Shown here: one piece after another, positions 20,069 to 31,269 of the stretch | Position numbering within the stretch: the first letter of the stretch is position 1 | Layout: each line of letters starts with the position of its first letter | Origin: JBBQTU01 sp038213005 | GTDB lineage: Bacteria > Planctomycetota > Phycisphaerae > Tepidisphaerales > Tepidisphaeraceae | NCBI GenBank assembly: GCA_038213005.1 | Contig: JBBQTU010000009.1 | Coordinates: 1 to 38,514, forward strand | Length of the DNA: 38,514 bases | Reading direction: 5' to 3' | The notes under the pieces: generated by a model | Told to the model about the DNA's origin: nothing | The model's input: the letters and a program-made list of their open reading frames with translations, nothing else | The model's database searches: none | Program-made: the position numbers and the translations under genes

Positions 20069-21601
20069 CTACTTCATGCAGCGGCTGTGCTCTTCCAGAC
20101 GCGCGAGCAACTCCGCCGGTTCTTCGCGGCGATCGCCCATCGCATTGCTCCACTCAAAGACCTCGTGCTTGGCCAGGGCCTTGTCGATGCGGCGGCACGC
20201 GCTGATCACCGTGCTATGGTTCTTCTTATTCAGAAGCTGACCGATTTCAGGATAGCTCAGCTTCGCCATCTTCCGGATCAGATACATGGCGATGCTGCGG
20301 GCGAGGCTCACATTGCGCTCGCGGCCGCGGGACATCAGGTCCTTCTTCTCCAGGGCGAAGTGCTCGCACACGATCGCGATGATGTTCTCCGTGCGGACCG
20401 GAGCGACCATCTGGCGATCGAGATCGCCCAGAGCTTCCTGTGCCATCTGCTCGTCGGCCGGGCGGCCGGTGAGCTTCACGTGAGCCGCCACGCGATTGAT
20501 GGCCCCTTCCAGCTCGCGCACATTCTGCGTGACGCGGCGGGCGATCCAGGCGACGACGCCCTCTGATAGGACGGTCTGATATCGGACGGCCAGCCGGCGG
20601 AGAATCTCGCATCGCATGGCCTGGTTCGGCGGGTCAACCCGCACGACCATGCCGCTGACGAATCGGTTCACCAGCGACTCGCCGAACTCCTCGATCAGCT
20701 TGGGATGGTTGTCCGACGCCATCACCACCTGCCGCCCCATCGCCTCGATGGCGTTGAACGTGTGCAGGAACTCTTCCTGCGTGGCCCGCTTGCCGCCCAG
20801 AAAGTGAACGTCGTCAATCACCAGCAGATCCAGTTCCCGCATCCGGCGGCGGAAACCATCGAGTTTGTTGGTCCGCATCGCGGTCACAAACTCGTTGGTG
20901 AACTCTTCGCCGGTCAGATAGGCCCAGCGTTTGGTCGGATGGTGCTGGATAAAGCGGCGGCAGATCCCCTGCAGCAAATGGCTCTTGCCAAGCCCGCACC
21001 CGCCGTGAATGAACAGCGGCGTGTAGTGTACCCCGGGATGCTCTGCCACATGCGCCGCCGCGTTGAAGGCCAGCTCGTTACTCGGGCCGACCACGAAGTT
21101 CGACAGCTCATGCCGGAGCCGCGACGGCGAACTGTAGGCGGTGCCGGATGACACCGAAGCACTGCGCATCGGGGCAACCATGCCCGCCAGAGCGGTGCCC
21201 GCGACCGCCGCCGCGGCCGCCATGCCGCCGGCGGAGCGAGAGGCCGACGACGAAGGCTCAGCCAGGTGCGACCCGTCCAGCCGGGGCATCCGGCTGAGGC
21301 CCTGGGCCGTCTTGACGCTCTGCAGGCCCTTCAACTCGAAGAGCTGCGGCACAACATTGAACCGCACCGGTAAAGGCAGGCCCAGCACCTCCCGGGCGGC
21401 GTCCTGGATCGGCTTGGAGAAATGGGCCCCGATCCATTCGCTGATGAAGTCATTGGGAACGCTGATCTCCAAGCCATCCTGCTGTAGATTCAGCCGGGTG
21501 GAGTTGTCGAACCAGACGTGGAAACGCTGCTGTCCAACTCGTTGGGCAATCGCATCCGCCAGCCGCACGAGTTGGGGATCCTGTTCAGACACGCAGTTCA
21601 C
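20069..21601 (-). CDS. dnaA: Chromosomal replication initiator DnaA
   Basis: A 510-residue replication initiator. Domain I (about 1-85), a linker rich in Ala/Ser/Met (about 100-160), the AAA+ domain III with Walker A GGCGLGKS (200-207), Walker B LLVIDDVHFLGG (259-270) and the usual sensor segments, and domain IV with the DNA-binding signature SRGRERNVSLARSIAMYLIR through NHSTVISACRRI. Walker A has Cys and Ser where GVGLGKT is most common, and the signature has LLNKKNHSTV in place of the more usual GGRDHTTV. The start is GTG at 21601, with AAGGAG 6 nt upstream. It is convergent with infC and divergent from nothing: an AT-rich region with DnaA-box-like sites lies upstream. dnaN does not follow. 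Confidence 0.96.
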   Translation of the reverse strand: MNCVSEQDPQLVRLADAIAQRVGQQRFHVWFDNSTRLNLQQDGLEISVPNDFISEWIGAHFSKPIQDAAREVLGLPLPVRFNVVPQLFELKGLQSVKTAQGLSRMPRLDGSHLAEPSSSASRSAGGMAAAAAVAGTALAGMVAPMRSASVSSGTAYSSPSRLRHELSNFVVGPSNELAFNAAAHVAEHPGVHYTPLFIHGGCGLGKSHLLQGICRRFIQHHPTKRWAYLTGEEFTNEFVTAMRTNKLDGFRRRMRELDLLVIDDVHFLGGKRATQEEFLHTFNAIEAMGRQVVMASDNHPKLIEEFGESLVNRFVSGMVVRVDPPNQAMRCEILRRLAVRYQTVLSEGVVAWIARRVTQNVRELEGAINRVAAHVKLTGRPADEQMAQEALGDLDRQMVAPVRTENIIAIVCEHFALEKKDLMSRGRERNVSLARSIAMYLIRKMAKLSYPEIGQLLNKKNHSTVISACRRIDKALAKHEVFEWSNAMGDRREEPAELLARLEEHSRCMK

Positions 21602-21793
21602 GTCGAGCTCCTTCCGCTACCACCTGCAATCCGAGGAAGGCATCCTGCCGCTACCGTCTCATCCGTGATTGCACGTCCAGTGTGCGAAAAAACAAGACCG
21701 CATCGGCCAGACCTCTGGCCGCTGACAAGCTTCACAAATCCTGTCAAAGCGAGCGTGTTTAGAGCCCCAAATCCATGGGCAACTGAAGTGAAC

Positions 21794-21823
21794 AACATAC
21801 CCAATTCAACCGGGCTCTGACAA
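21794..21823 (-). promoter_or_regulatory. Possible dnaA promoter
   Basis: On the minus strand, TTGTCA (21823-21818), 18 nt, TATGTT (21799-21794), about 190 nt before the GTG. Only moderately close to consensus. Confidence 0.3.
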
Positions 21824-21884
21824 GCGCTAGATCGACGGAATTGAGTTCACCGTATCGTAAGTCCAGTCGTCGTCTGGGCTGAGC

Positions 21885-21960
21885 CCCCGAAAGATTTTTT
21901 ATTTTGCTTTTCATCCACAATCAGATTGCCGATTGGGGATGAATTGTGGACAAAACGGGA
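21885..21960. other. Candidate origin or DnaA-binding region
   Basis: Upstream of dnaA in an otherwise GC-rich window, an AT-rich run (21892-21912, AGATTTTTTATTTTGCTTTT) is followed by two DnaA-box-like sites facing each other: TCATCCACA at 21911-21919 (one mismatch to TTATCCACA) and TTGTCCACA on the minus strand at 21953-21945 (one mismatch). This could be oriC, or a dnaA autoregulatory region. No third box or further origin marker is seen, so the origin reading is tentative. Confidence 0.4.
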
Positions 21961-21964
21961 TTGC

Positions 21965-22618
21965 TCAGTCGTTGCGGCGGCCCATTCGCTGGTGGCCGGC
22001 CGGAATAGTCCCTGTTACCGGGTCATACTCCGAGATGAACTGCTTCAGATCGGCCGCCACCGCGGGGCGTTTTCCGGGTCCGCCGGTCTGAATGGCGCGC
22101 ACCGCCTGCTCTGGAGTGTATCCCATCGCGTGCCGCTGATAGGCGGCGACCATGATCCCGGTCCGATGCATGCCCTGAGCGCAGTGCACCAGCACGGGCT
22201 GATTGGCCGGGTCGGCCGTCACGCTCAGAAACTTCTCGATATCGCCCGGAGTTGGCCAGTTACCGAGCTGCACCGCAATGCGCACCATGCGAATGCCCTT
22301 GTCCTGCAATAGCGCCGCCTCCTGCTTGAACATCGGCAGTTCGGGATCGTTGAACTCATCATCCTCGACCAGACAGACGACCGTCTTTGGCGCCACCTTG
22401 CGAATCGACGTCTGGAACTCCCGTATGCCGCGATTGCCGTCGCGATAGAGCACACCTTCGCGCACGGTCATCAGGTTGTAGGTCTGGAAAAAAAAGAACC
22501 AGACCAGCCCGCCCGCGATGGCGAGGGCAATCAGCACCGGCAAGGCTCTGCGCCAGCGACGCCGCCCATGGGACGAGCTGGTGGCCGAGGTCAACGCATT
22601 GGATACGGGATCCGACAA
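21965..22618 (-). CDS. Membrane-anchored tyrosine/dual-specificity phosphatase
   Basis: A 217-residue protein. A basic N-terminus is followed by one membrane helix (about 26-45, LPVLIALAIAGGLVWFFFF), then a phosphatase domain. The active-site loop VHCAQGMHRTGI carries the HCx5R motif with Cys, Arg and following Thr; a WPTPGDIEKFL segment before it is in the position of the acid loop. The domain faces the periplasm if the topology is N-in. The start is uncertain: TTG at 22618 has AAGGAG 5 nt upstream; GTG at 22624 overlaps that site; TTG at 22657 would overlap the glycosyltransferase more. It is the last gene of the operon starting with the YrdC fusion. Confidence 0.75.
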   Translation of the reverse strand: MSDPVSNALTSATSSSHGRRRWRRALPVLIALAIAGGLVWFFFFQTYNLMTVREGVLYRDGNRGIREFQTSIRKVAPKTVVCLVEDDEFNDPELPMFKQEAALLQDKGIRMVRIAVQLGNWPTPGDIEKFLSVTADPANQPVLVHCAQGMHRTGIMVAAYQRHAMGYTPEQAVRAIQTGGPGKRPAVAADLKQFISEYDPVTGTIPAGHQRMGRRND

Positions 22619-22620
22619 AT

Positions 22621-24366
22621 TCACTCCTTGGACGCCGGTCGAGCCAGCGCAACCCAACGATATCGTCCTACGCGGAACGCCATCACCTCAACGACGCCCG
22701 CCGGGGCATTGTCGGGCAGCCACTTCTCTCGAGCAAGCACAACAACGTCCTTATCCGCGACCCCGGCAGGCCAGTTCGCATCCGGCAACTGCCGAACCGG
22801 TCGTCCAAGGTAGACGCCAAGTTCGCGCGGACACTTCCTCGCGAAATCAGCGTACACCACAGCGTTGGGATATCGCTGCAGGATGAGCCTCGCCGGTTCC
22901 TTCGCCTCGCTGTGTCCTGACGCGGTTGTGCTGTTGCCCCAATTATAGGCGAACTGGAAGCCCAGCAGCAGCACCAGCGTTCCCGCGGGCAAGGCCCAGA
23001 GGCGCTCGCGCTGCAGTCGCAACGTCAAGAGCAATACGCACGCCATCGCCAGTGAGATCGCAACCGCCGGCCAGACGGGGAACCACGGCTCGCCATCCAC
23101 GGAATTCATGGCAAGCCCCCTGGCCCATGCCAGGTGCGATGGCAGACTCGACCCGACCAAAGGCAGCCCTATCGCCAGGGCACCGACCGTCACCCAATGA
23201 ACCGCAATCATCGCCCGGTCGGCCGCGCTGGGCTTGCGCCAGCTACTGAGGCATTGCAGCAGTCCCCACGCCGCGATCACCGCAGCCGGGCCGGCCATCG
23301 GCACCATGTACCTCACCCGCACCGGCGGGTAGATCGCCAGGCACGCCAGAGGCACCACGACGATCAGCAGCATGAACACGGCCTCACGGAACCTCACGAC
23401 GCTCTGCCGCCAGAACATCACCACCATGCCGGCAACCAGCCAGACCGTCCAAGGCAGCATCTCCAGCAGGAAGACAAACACGTCCCACCGCGGCGTGGTG
23501 TCGCCGGCATCGCGTTCCTCCTGCAAACGCACCTCATTGATCCACAACCGCACGGTATTGAGCGAGTACTTGTCCAGTATATAGACAACCCAAGGCAGGC
23601 TCACCACGGCCAGCAGTGCGGCACCGGCGAGCAAAGGCCGGCACCAGCCGGCTTGGTCGGCTGGCCGGCCATCGCCCGTGAGGTCGCATCCGGCCGGGGC
23701 CTGGATCTCTCGCGCCCCGCTGCCCTGTCCTGGTTCGCCAGACCGCCGCCGATGCCACGCGTCCCAGCCCGCGAAGAGTCCGACAGGCAGGATCGTCTCG
23801 AACAGTGCCGGCGGTCCCTTGGTCATCAATGCCGCACCCAGCGCCAGGCCGGCTCCGCAGCAGCCCAGCCACCGCTGCCCGCGGAAGAGCGCCCGGGCCA
23901 CCAGCGCGTTGGTCAGCACCACCCACATCGCCAGTTGCATGTCATAGGTGGCACGACGCGAATACTTGATGAACAGGAAGGTTGTCGCGCAGACGATCGC
24001 TGAGAGCAGCCCCAGACGCCAGTCACGCACGCTCTTGCCCATGTCGTAAACGCCTGCGAGCATCAGGCACGCCATCAGCAGCGTGGGCCAGCGAGATCCC
24101 CACTCAAGTGAGTCCGAGCTCAGGATGCCCAGCGAGGTGCTCCAGTGGGTGAACGGGGGCTTCTGCAAGCGCGGCTGGCCGTTGAGCGTCGGCACGGCCC
24201 AGTGGCCTTCGTGGATCGTCTCGACGGCGGTGAGGACGTTGAACGTCTCCATGCCATCACAGAAGTCCAGCCACCGCAGCGCCGGCGCCGTCACCGCGAA
24301 GAACACGACAATAATGGCCGGCACATGAACCCATGGGCTCTGCCACCAGCGGTTGGGACCGTCCAT
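22621..24366 (-). CDS. GT-C glycosyltransferase, ArnT/PMT (GT39-like)
   Basis: A 581-residue polytopic membrane protein. After the first membrane helix comes a periplasmic loop with LDFCDGMETFNVLTAVETIH and LNGQPRLQKPPFTHW, the acidic and basic pattern of the lipid-linked sugar transferases ArnT and protein mannosyltransferases. About ten further hydrophobic segments follow, then a soluble C-terminal domain of about 90 residues. It should transfer a sugar from a polyprenyl-phosphate donor to a lipid or protein acceptor on the outer face of the inner membrane. ATG at 24366 is chosen; a longer frame has no ribosome-binding site. It lies 22 bases after rpiB and 2 bases before the phosphatase, in one operon. 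Confidence 0.8.
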   Translation of the reverse strand: MDGPNRWWQSPWVHVPAIIVVFFAVTAPALRWLDFCDGMETFNVLTAVETIHEGHWAVPTLNGQPRLQKPPFTHWSTSLGILSSDSLEWGSRWPTLLMACLMLAGVYDMGKSVRDWRLGLLSAIVCATTFLFIKYSRRATYDMQLAMWVVLTNALVARALFRGQRWLGCCGAGLALGAALMTKGPPALFETILPVGLFAGWDAWHRRRSGEPGQGSGAREIQAPAGCDLTGDGRPADQAGWCRPLLAGAALLAVVSLPWVVYILDKYSLNTVRLWINEVRLQEERDAGDTTPRWDVFVFLLEMLPWTVWLVAGMVVMFWRQSVVRFREAVFMLLIVVVPLACLAIYPPVRVRYMVPMAGPAAVIAAWGLLQCLSSWRKPSAADRAMIAVHWVTVGALAIGLPLVGSSLPSHLAWARGLAMNSVDGEPWFPVWPAVAISLAMACVLLLTLRLQRERLWALPAGTLVLLLGFQFAYNWGNSTTASGHSEAKEPARLILQRYPNAVVYADFARKCPRELGVYLGRPVRQLPDANWPAGVADKDVVVLAREKWLPDNAPAGVVEVMAFRVGRYRWVALARPASKE

Positions 24367-24388
24367 GATGCAGAGAGTAAGCCAAGCG

Positions 24389-24940
24389 CTAGTGAATCGC
24401 CACAGGCTTGCGATGTGCTGCCGCAGCGGTCGCCGCGGCGGCCAGGTGGGCATCAGCGGCCGCCGGCGCGTGCCCACGGGCCTGCTGCGATAACTCGAGC
24501 GTGTCGGCTTCCATCTGCTTGATTTTGTTCACGCGCCGGACGTGCCGCCCGTCCACAAAGTGCGTGGTCAGGAATATCTCCACGATCTTCCGCAGATGGT
24601 CCTCACCCAGCAGGTCGGTGCCGATGCACAGGACGTTGCAGTGGTTGGATTCACGGGCGAGGCGCGCAGTGACTTCATCGTGAACCAGGGCGGCCCGAAT
24701 GCCGACAACCTTGTTGGCGGCGATGGACATGCCGATCCCGGACCCATCGAGCAGGATCCCGACCTCGCACTGCCCTGCCACCACCGCATGGGCGACAGCG
24801 GCAGCGTAGTCAGGATAGTCGCACGCGGCCACGCTGTCGCAGCCGAGGTCGCGAACCTCGTGGCCCCACTTGCGAAGCAGCGGAACCAGTTTTCGCTTGC
24901 CCTCATAGCCCCGATGGTCACATCCCAGCGCGATCTTCAT
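24389..24940 (-). CDS. rpiB: Ribose-5-phosphate isomerase B-type protein
   Basis: A 183-residue protein of the RpiB/LacAB family, interconverting ribose 5-phosphate and ribulose 5-phosphate in the pentose phosphate pathway. Signatures are KIALGCDHRGYEGK, DYPDYAAAVA, GILLDGSGIGMSIAANKVVGIRAA, HDEVTARLARESNHCNVLCIG and the FVDGRHVRRVNKI end. The catalytic Cys of the usual CGTGIG loop is replaced by Asp (DGSGIG), so the enediol base may differ, or the substrate may differ. The Ala/His-rich ~40-residue tail is beyond the family length. ATG overlaps the stop of the upstream fusion gene as ATGA, indicating translational coupling. Confidence 0.88.
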   Translation of the reverse strand: MKIALGCDHRGYEGKRKLVPLLRKWGHEVRDLGCDSVAACDYPDYAAAVAHAVVAGQCEVGILLDGSGIGMSIAANKVVGIRAALVHDEVTARLARESNHCNVLCIGTDLLGEDHLRKIVEIFLTTHFVDGRHVRRVNKIKQMEADTLELSQQARGHAPAAADAHLAAAATAAAAHRKPVAIH

Positions 24941-26079
24941 GTCCCTGGCTCCATCTGGATCAAGTCGTCCGCGATCAACTGCGTCTCGATCAGGCTCTTC
25001 AGCCTCGCCGCCAGATCCTCGTACAGCCCCAGGTCGCCACCGATCGGGTCCGAAATGTCACCGGATGGATCCAGCATCCGGGTCTTCTCGGCCGCTGATG
25101 GCGCCATCGCCGCAATCCATGCGGCGTGGCTGTGCCCCATCGTCCATATCCGATCCGCATGCCGAATCAGGTCCGCAGTGAGCGGGCGCGACCGATGCCC
25201 CGACAGATCGCCGCCCAGCGATCGCACGGCCTCAACCGCGTGCGACGTGGCCGGAGCCCCGGCCATCGCACTGACGCCCGCCGAGACCACGGAAAACCCG
25301 CTCTTTTCGAGTTCGTCTTCCCGCATCTTCAGCCGGTCCGCCAGCATACGCCGGGCCATCGCCGCGGCGATGGGTGAACGACATGTGTTGCCCGAACAGA
25401 CGAACAGAATCGTGGTCTTCAACATCCGCTCCAAGACTCGCTCTTCCACCGCACCCGCTCGTACTAGGGTGTACCGCGCAGGCGCCACTTCGACAACTGT
25501 TGAACTCCGGCCAAATCGCGTCCGTCCATCGTCCAAGGTCAGATCAACCCGCGAAAGCACGCCCTCGGCAAGATCGCTCAACTCAGCAGGCGGTCCGCCG
25601 GCAGTCGGCGCCGCCATGGCGCCGACCGGACCGCCGCAGCGACGAAGGACATCGCTGGCGACGGCATGGGCCGGGCAGCGAATGGTGATCCGGTCACGCT
25701 CGTACAGGTCGGATTCGCTGATCTTCAGACGCTGGGCGACTTCCTGCCGGCGCTGGGCGCTGACGACCAAGACCATGGAGACCGGCCCGGGCCATAGCCG
25801 AGACAGCGTCCGTTTCTGGAACGCCGTCAGATCATCGAGAAACGGCAATGCGGCGGCGGCCGTGCCCACGTGCAAAGTCAGCGGCGACACCTGAGCAGCG
25901 GGATTGCGAAGTGCACGGAGCCGGGTCACCGCTTCAGGACGGTCGAGCCGGCCGGCAACGGCATAGACGGTTTCGGTGGGGATGATCACCAGCCCCCCGG
26001 CGTCCAGGGCCTCCACTGCACCCGTAACACCCGGTGGCGAAATCACATCGGTCGAAGTTGGCGTCTCGGCGGCTAACAT
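24937..26079 (-). CDS. YrdC/Sua5-type domain fused to LMW protein tyrosine phosphatase
   Basis: A 380-residue fusion. Residues about 13-205 are YrdC/Sua5/TsaC-like (LVIIPTETVYAVAG, the R-x-x-A-x-PLTLHV segment, WPGPVSMVL, GRSSTVVEV, LVRAGAV), the family that makes threonylcarbamoyl-AMP for tRNA t6A. The conserved SANxSG loop reads AAPTAGG. Residues about 219-380 are a low-molecular-weight phosphatase with the active loop CSGNTCRS (Cys228, Arg234) and a DPSGDISDP acid loop. The ATG at 26079 is set by the promoter at 26092-26121; an upstream in-frame start would lie across the -35 box. It is first in an operon with rpiB (ATGA overlap), the glycosyltransferase and another phosphatase. Confidence 0.85.
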   Translation of the reverse strand: MLAAETPTSTDVISPPGVTGAVEALDAGGLVIIPTETVYAVAGRLDRPEAVTRLRALRNPAAQVSPLTLHVGTAAAALPFLDDLTAFQKRTLSRLWPGPVSMVLVVSAQRRQEVAQRLKISESDLYERDRITIRCPAHAVASDVLRRCGGPVGAMAAPTAGGPPAELSDLAEGVLSRVDLTLDDGRTRFGRSSTVVEVAPARYTLVRAGAVEERVLERMLKTTILFVCSGNTCRSPIAAAMARRMLADRLKMREDELEKSGFSVVSAGVSAMAGAPATSHAVEAVRSLGGDLSGHRSRPLTADLIRHADRIWTMGHSHAAWIAAMAPSAAEKTRMLDPSGDISDPIGGDLGLYEDLAARLKSLIETQLIADDLIQMEPGT

Positions 26080-26091
26080 ACTCTGAACGGG

Positions 26092-26121
26092 ATTATCGTC
26101 GGGAGGCACCGGGGGCGTCAA
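26092..26121 (-). promoter_or_regulatory. Promoter of the YrdC-phosphatase/rpiB operon
   Basis: On the minus strand, TTGACG (26121-26116), 18 nt, GATAAT (26097-26092), then 12 nt to the ATG at 26079. Both hexamers are 5 of 6 to consensus. Confidence 0.65.
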
Positions 26122-26498
26122 CCAAGCCCGGCCGGGCAGACGCGCAGGTCTTTCGGGGAGGGTGAATCGGCGTTAATTCAGGCGCATAAGTGTCGCCGAT
26201 CCAAAGCGGGCTATCCCTGTCCATCTCTCCACAATCCGTAAGAATTTGCGCGGCTTACAAAGATTATTCCTATTTCAGCTTTGTCGCCACGGCAACTCTT
26301 CGATCTGCTTTCAGCGGCGAAGCGGTATTCTGCTTCTTGCGGCTACGCCACCCTGTGTTCATCGGTGGCCACTCTTCCTGGGTTGCGGGCCAAGCCCGAG
26401 CCGTGTGTGTCTTCGGGGCTTATGTGGCAGTTCCTCTCCTCCCCGATTCCACCGCGAGCACTTCAACTGCCGCACCGCGACTCCCCACCCCTCAACCC

Positions 26499-26531
26499 GT
26501 AGGTGTCGTCGGTATGCTCCGACCCACCTTG
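26499..26531. repeat. GTAGG-type repeat unit
   Basis: CCCGTAGGTGTCGTCGGTAT followed by GCTCCGACCCACCTTGA. TCGGTATGCTCCGACCCACC matches, in inverse orientation and with one mismatch, the element at 4845-4868. Confidence 0.6.
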
Positions 26532-26697
26532 AGTTGCCCCCCAACCCCGCCGCGCACGCTCGCCACAAGTGAGCCCTCCCGTGGCACGAGCCGCCTGCGC
26601 AGCATCTCGCCTGGGCGGACCGGGCCGTAGCCCCCGCCACTGGCCGGCGAAGCCGCTTCTTTAAGCAGGACCTCAGAAGAAGGCAGTACTCGCTCGA

Positions 26698-26722
26698 TAG
26701 TGCGAGGCGTCCTCGCCCGCAC
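26698..26722. repeat. GTGCGCGGCGTCCTC repeat, third copy
   Basis: TAGTGCGAGGCGTCCTCGCC followed by CGCAC, matching the inverted pair at 16859 and 16966 with two mismatches. Confidence 0.6.
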
Positions 26723-27186
26723 AGGAGGATCCCCACGCCTCCCCCTTGCGTGTACGCTTTTGTGGAAGTCAACCAGACGTCTCGCCGAATTCCCGAAAAG
26801 GCCGGTGTCGGAGCCCTGCGCCCGCGAGGAGGCAACCACAAGTTTCGGCCGTTTTCGCTGGTTCCTAAAAAAATCTACACGCCCAAGCACGCCCCCTCCA
26901 ACCCACAGAAACCGCACCGATGAATGCCCTCGCTATTCCACATTAGTACCCCGGGGCGCCAACTCAGGGGGTTGGCCGGACGCTTACCAACTCAGCCCCA
27001 ACGGGGTGTAATACATAAGCCAAGAGTCCGTCCAAGTAATACCCACAGACTCTGCTTCTGAGAGGTAACCGAATCGGAGGCGACTTCGCCGAAGTGTCGG
27101 TGCGATGGACGGCGGGAGGCCAAAGGTGCTCCGCTACTCCGATTCCGCCTCTGGAGCATGGCCACAAGGACAAGGGGGAAGGAAAG

Positions 27187-27273
27187 CGGAGAGGGGGAGA
27201 TTCGAACTCCCGGTGATGTTGCCACCACACCGGTTTTCGAAACCGGCGCATTCAACCGCTCTGCCACCTCTCC
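27187..27273 (-). tRNA. tRNA-Ser(CGA)
   Basis: An 87-nt class II tRNA. The acceptor stem GGAGAGG pairs with CCTCTCC; anticodon stem CCGGT/ACCGG closes loop TTCGAAA, anticodon CGA. The long variable arm (GTGGTGGCAACATCACC) and T-stem GGGAG/CTCCC are typical for serine. Discriminator G; CCA is not encoded. It decodes UCG. Confidence 0.95.
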
Positions 27274-27289
27274 AGATGGAACGGGGAGG

Positions 27290-27318
27290 ATAGTAACCGC
27301 TGGGCGCAAATGCGTCAA
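27290..27318 (-). promoter_or_regulatory. Promoter of tRNA-Ser
   Basis: On the minus strand, TTGACG (27318-27313), exactly 17 nt, TACTAT (27295-27290), 16 nt before the mature 5' end. Confidence 0.65.
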
Positions 27319-27453
27319 AGCCACAACTCGGATGTGCGCCTTGTTGTTGTGGCCTTTGGCTGGTAGCGGAATCAGCCACCGGTGGGTACACTACCGGCAA
27401 TTTTCGCCTGAGCGAATTGACCACGAATCGACTGTTTCTGAGAGTGACCAACT

Positions 27454-30954
<3,501 letters not shown>

Positions 30955-30963
30955 ACGATTGAG

Positions 30964-31000
30964 TTGACATCATTTTAGTGCATACACTAAAATGATGTCA
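30964..31000 (+). promoter_or_regulatory. Promoter within a perfect operator palindrome
   Basis: TTGACA (30964-30969), 18 nt, TAAAAT (30988-30993), then 6 nt to the ATG at 31000. Superimposed is a perfect inverted repeat, TGACATCATTTTAGTG (30965-30980), spacer CATA, CACTAAAATGATGTCA (30985-31000). One arm covers the -35 box and the other covers the -10 box up to the A of the start codon, so a dimer or tetramer of the RHH antitoxin bound here would block RNA polymerase. Confidence 0.85.
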
Positions 31001-31269
31001 TGGTCAGGATGCAGATACAGGTCCCCGACGAACTCTACGCCAAGACGAGAGCGGTAGCGGACTATCGGGAATGGACGCTGGCCGAGACCATCCGGCGAAG
31101 CCTTGAGGTGTTTGTCCAGATGAGCCCACGCGCCGACGCGCCGAAGAAGCAATGGCAGTTACCTCCGGCCCATGATTTTGGCCAGTGCAGGATCCCTGAG
31201 CGGCAGTGGCGCGAGGAGGCCAATATCGGCCACGTGGTCGAGCAACTGCGCCATGATCGAAACCTGTGA
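31000..31269 (+). CDS. Ribbon-helix-helix antitoxin
   Basis: An 89-residue protein. MQIQVPDELYAKTRAVADYR, then EWTLAETIRRSLEVFVQ is a ribbon-helix-helix DNA-binding domain (beta-strand, helix A, turn, helix B). The Pro- and Trp-containing C-terminal half would wrap the toxin. The gene overlaps the PIN toxin by 17 bases. The ATG is 6 nt downstream of the -10 box and part of the operator, so a leaderless transcript is expected, and binding to the palindrome at 30965-31000 would shut off both genes. It lies 45 bases after carB but is a separate transcription unit. Confidence 0.82.
   Translation: MVRMQIQVPDELYAKTRAVADYREWTLAETIRRSLEVFVQMSPRADAPKKQWQLPPAHDFGQCRIPERQWREEANIGHVVEQLRHDRNL

Larger units (their letters stand above)
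26122..27186. other. Repeat debris before tRNA-Ser, no gene
   Basis: Over 1 kb without a credible gene on either strand. It has an AT-richer patch at 26236-26280 with a GTAAG/CTTAC hairpin, a GTAGG-type repeat (26499-26531), a GTGCGAGGCGTCCTC repeat (26698-26722), a short A-run (26867-26874) and a GCCCCAACGGGG element (26995-27006). Confidence 0.55.

Noticed and set aside
26190..26917. Overlapping open frames in both directions at 26190-26917
   Set aside because: Cys/Arg/Pro-rich translations with no domain; made of repeats and GC-rich debris.
4200..27200. CRISPR array among the repeats
   Set aside because: Repeats are irregularly spaced, mostly palindromic, not separated by constant-length spacers, and no cas genes are present.
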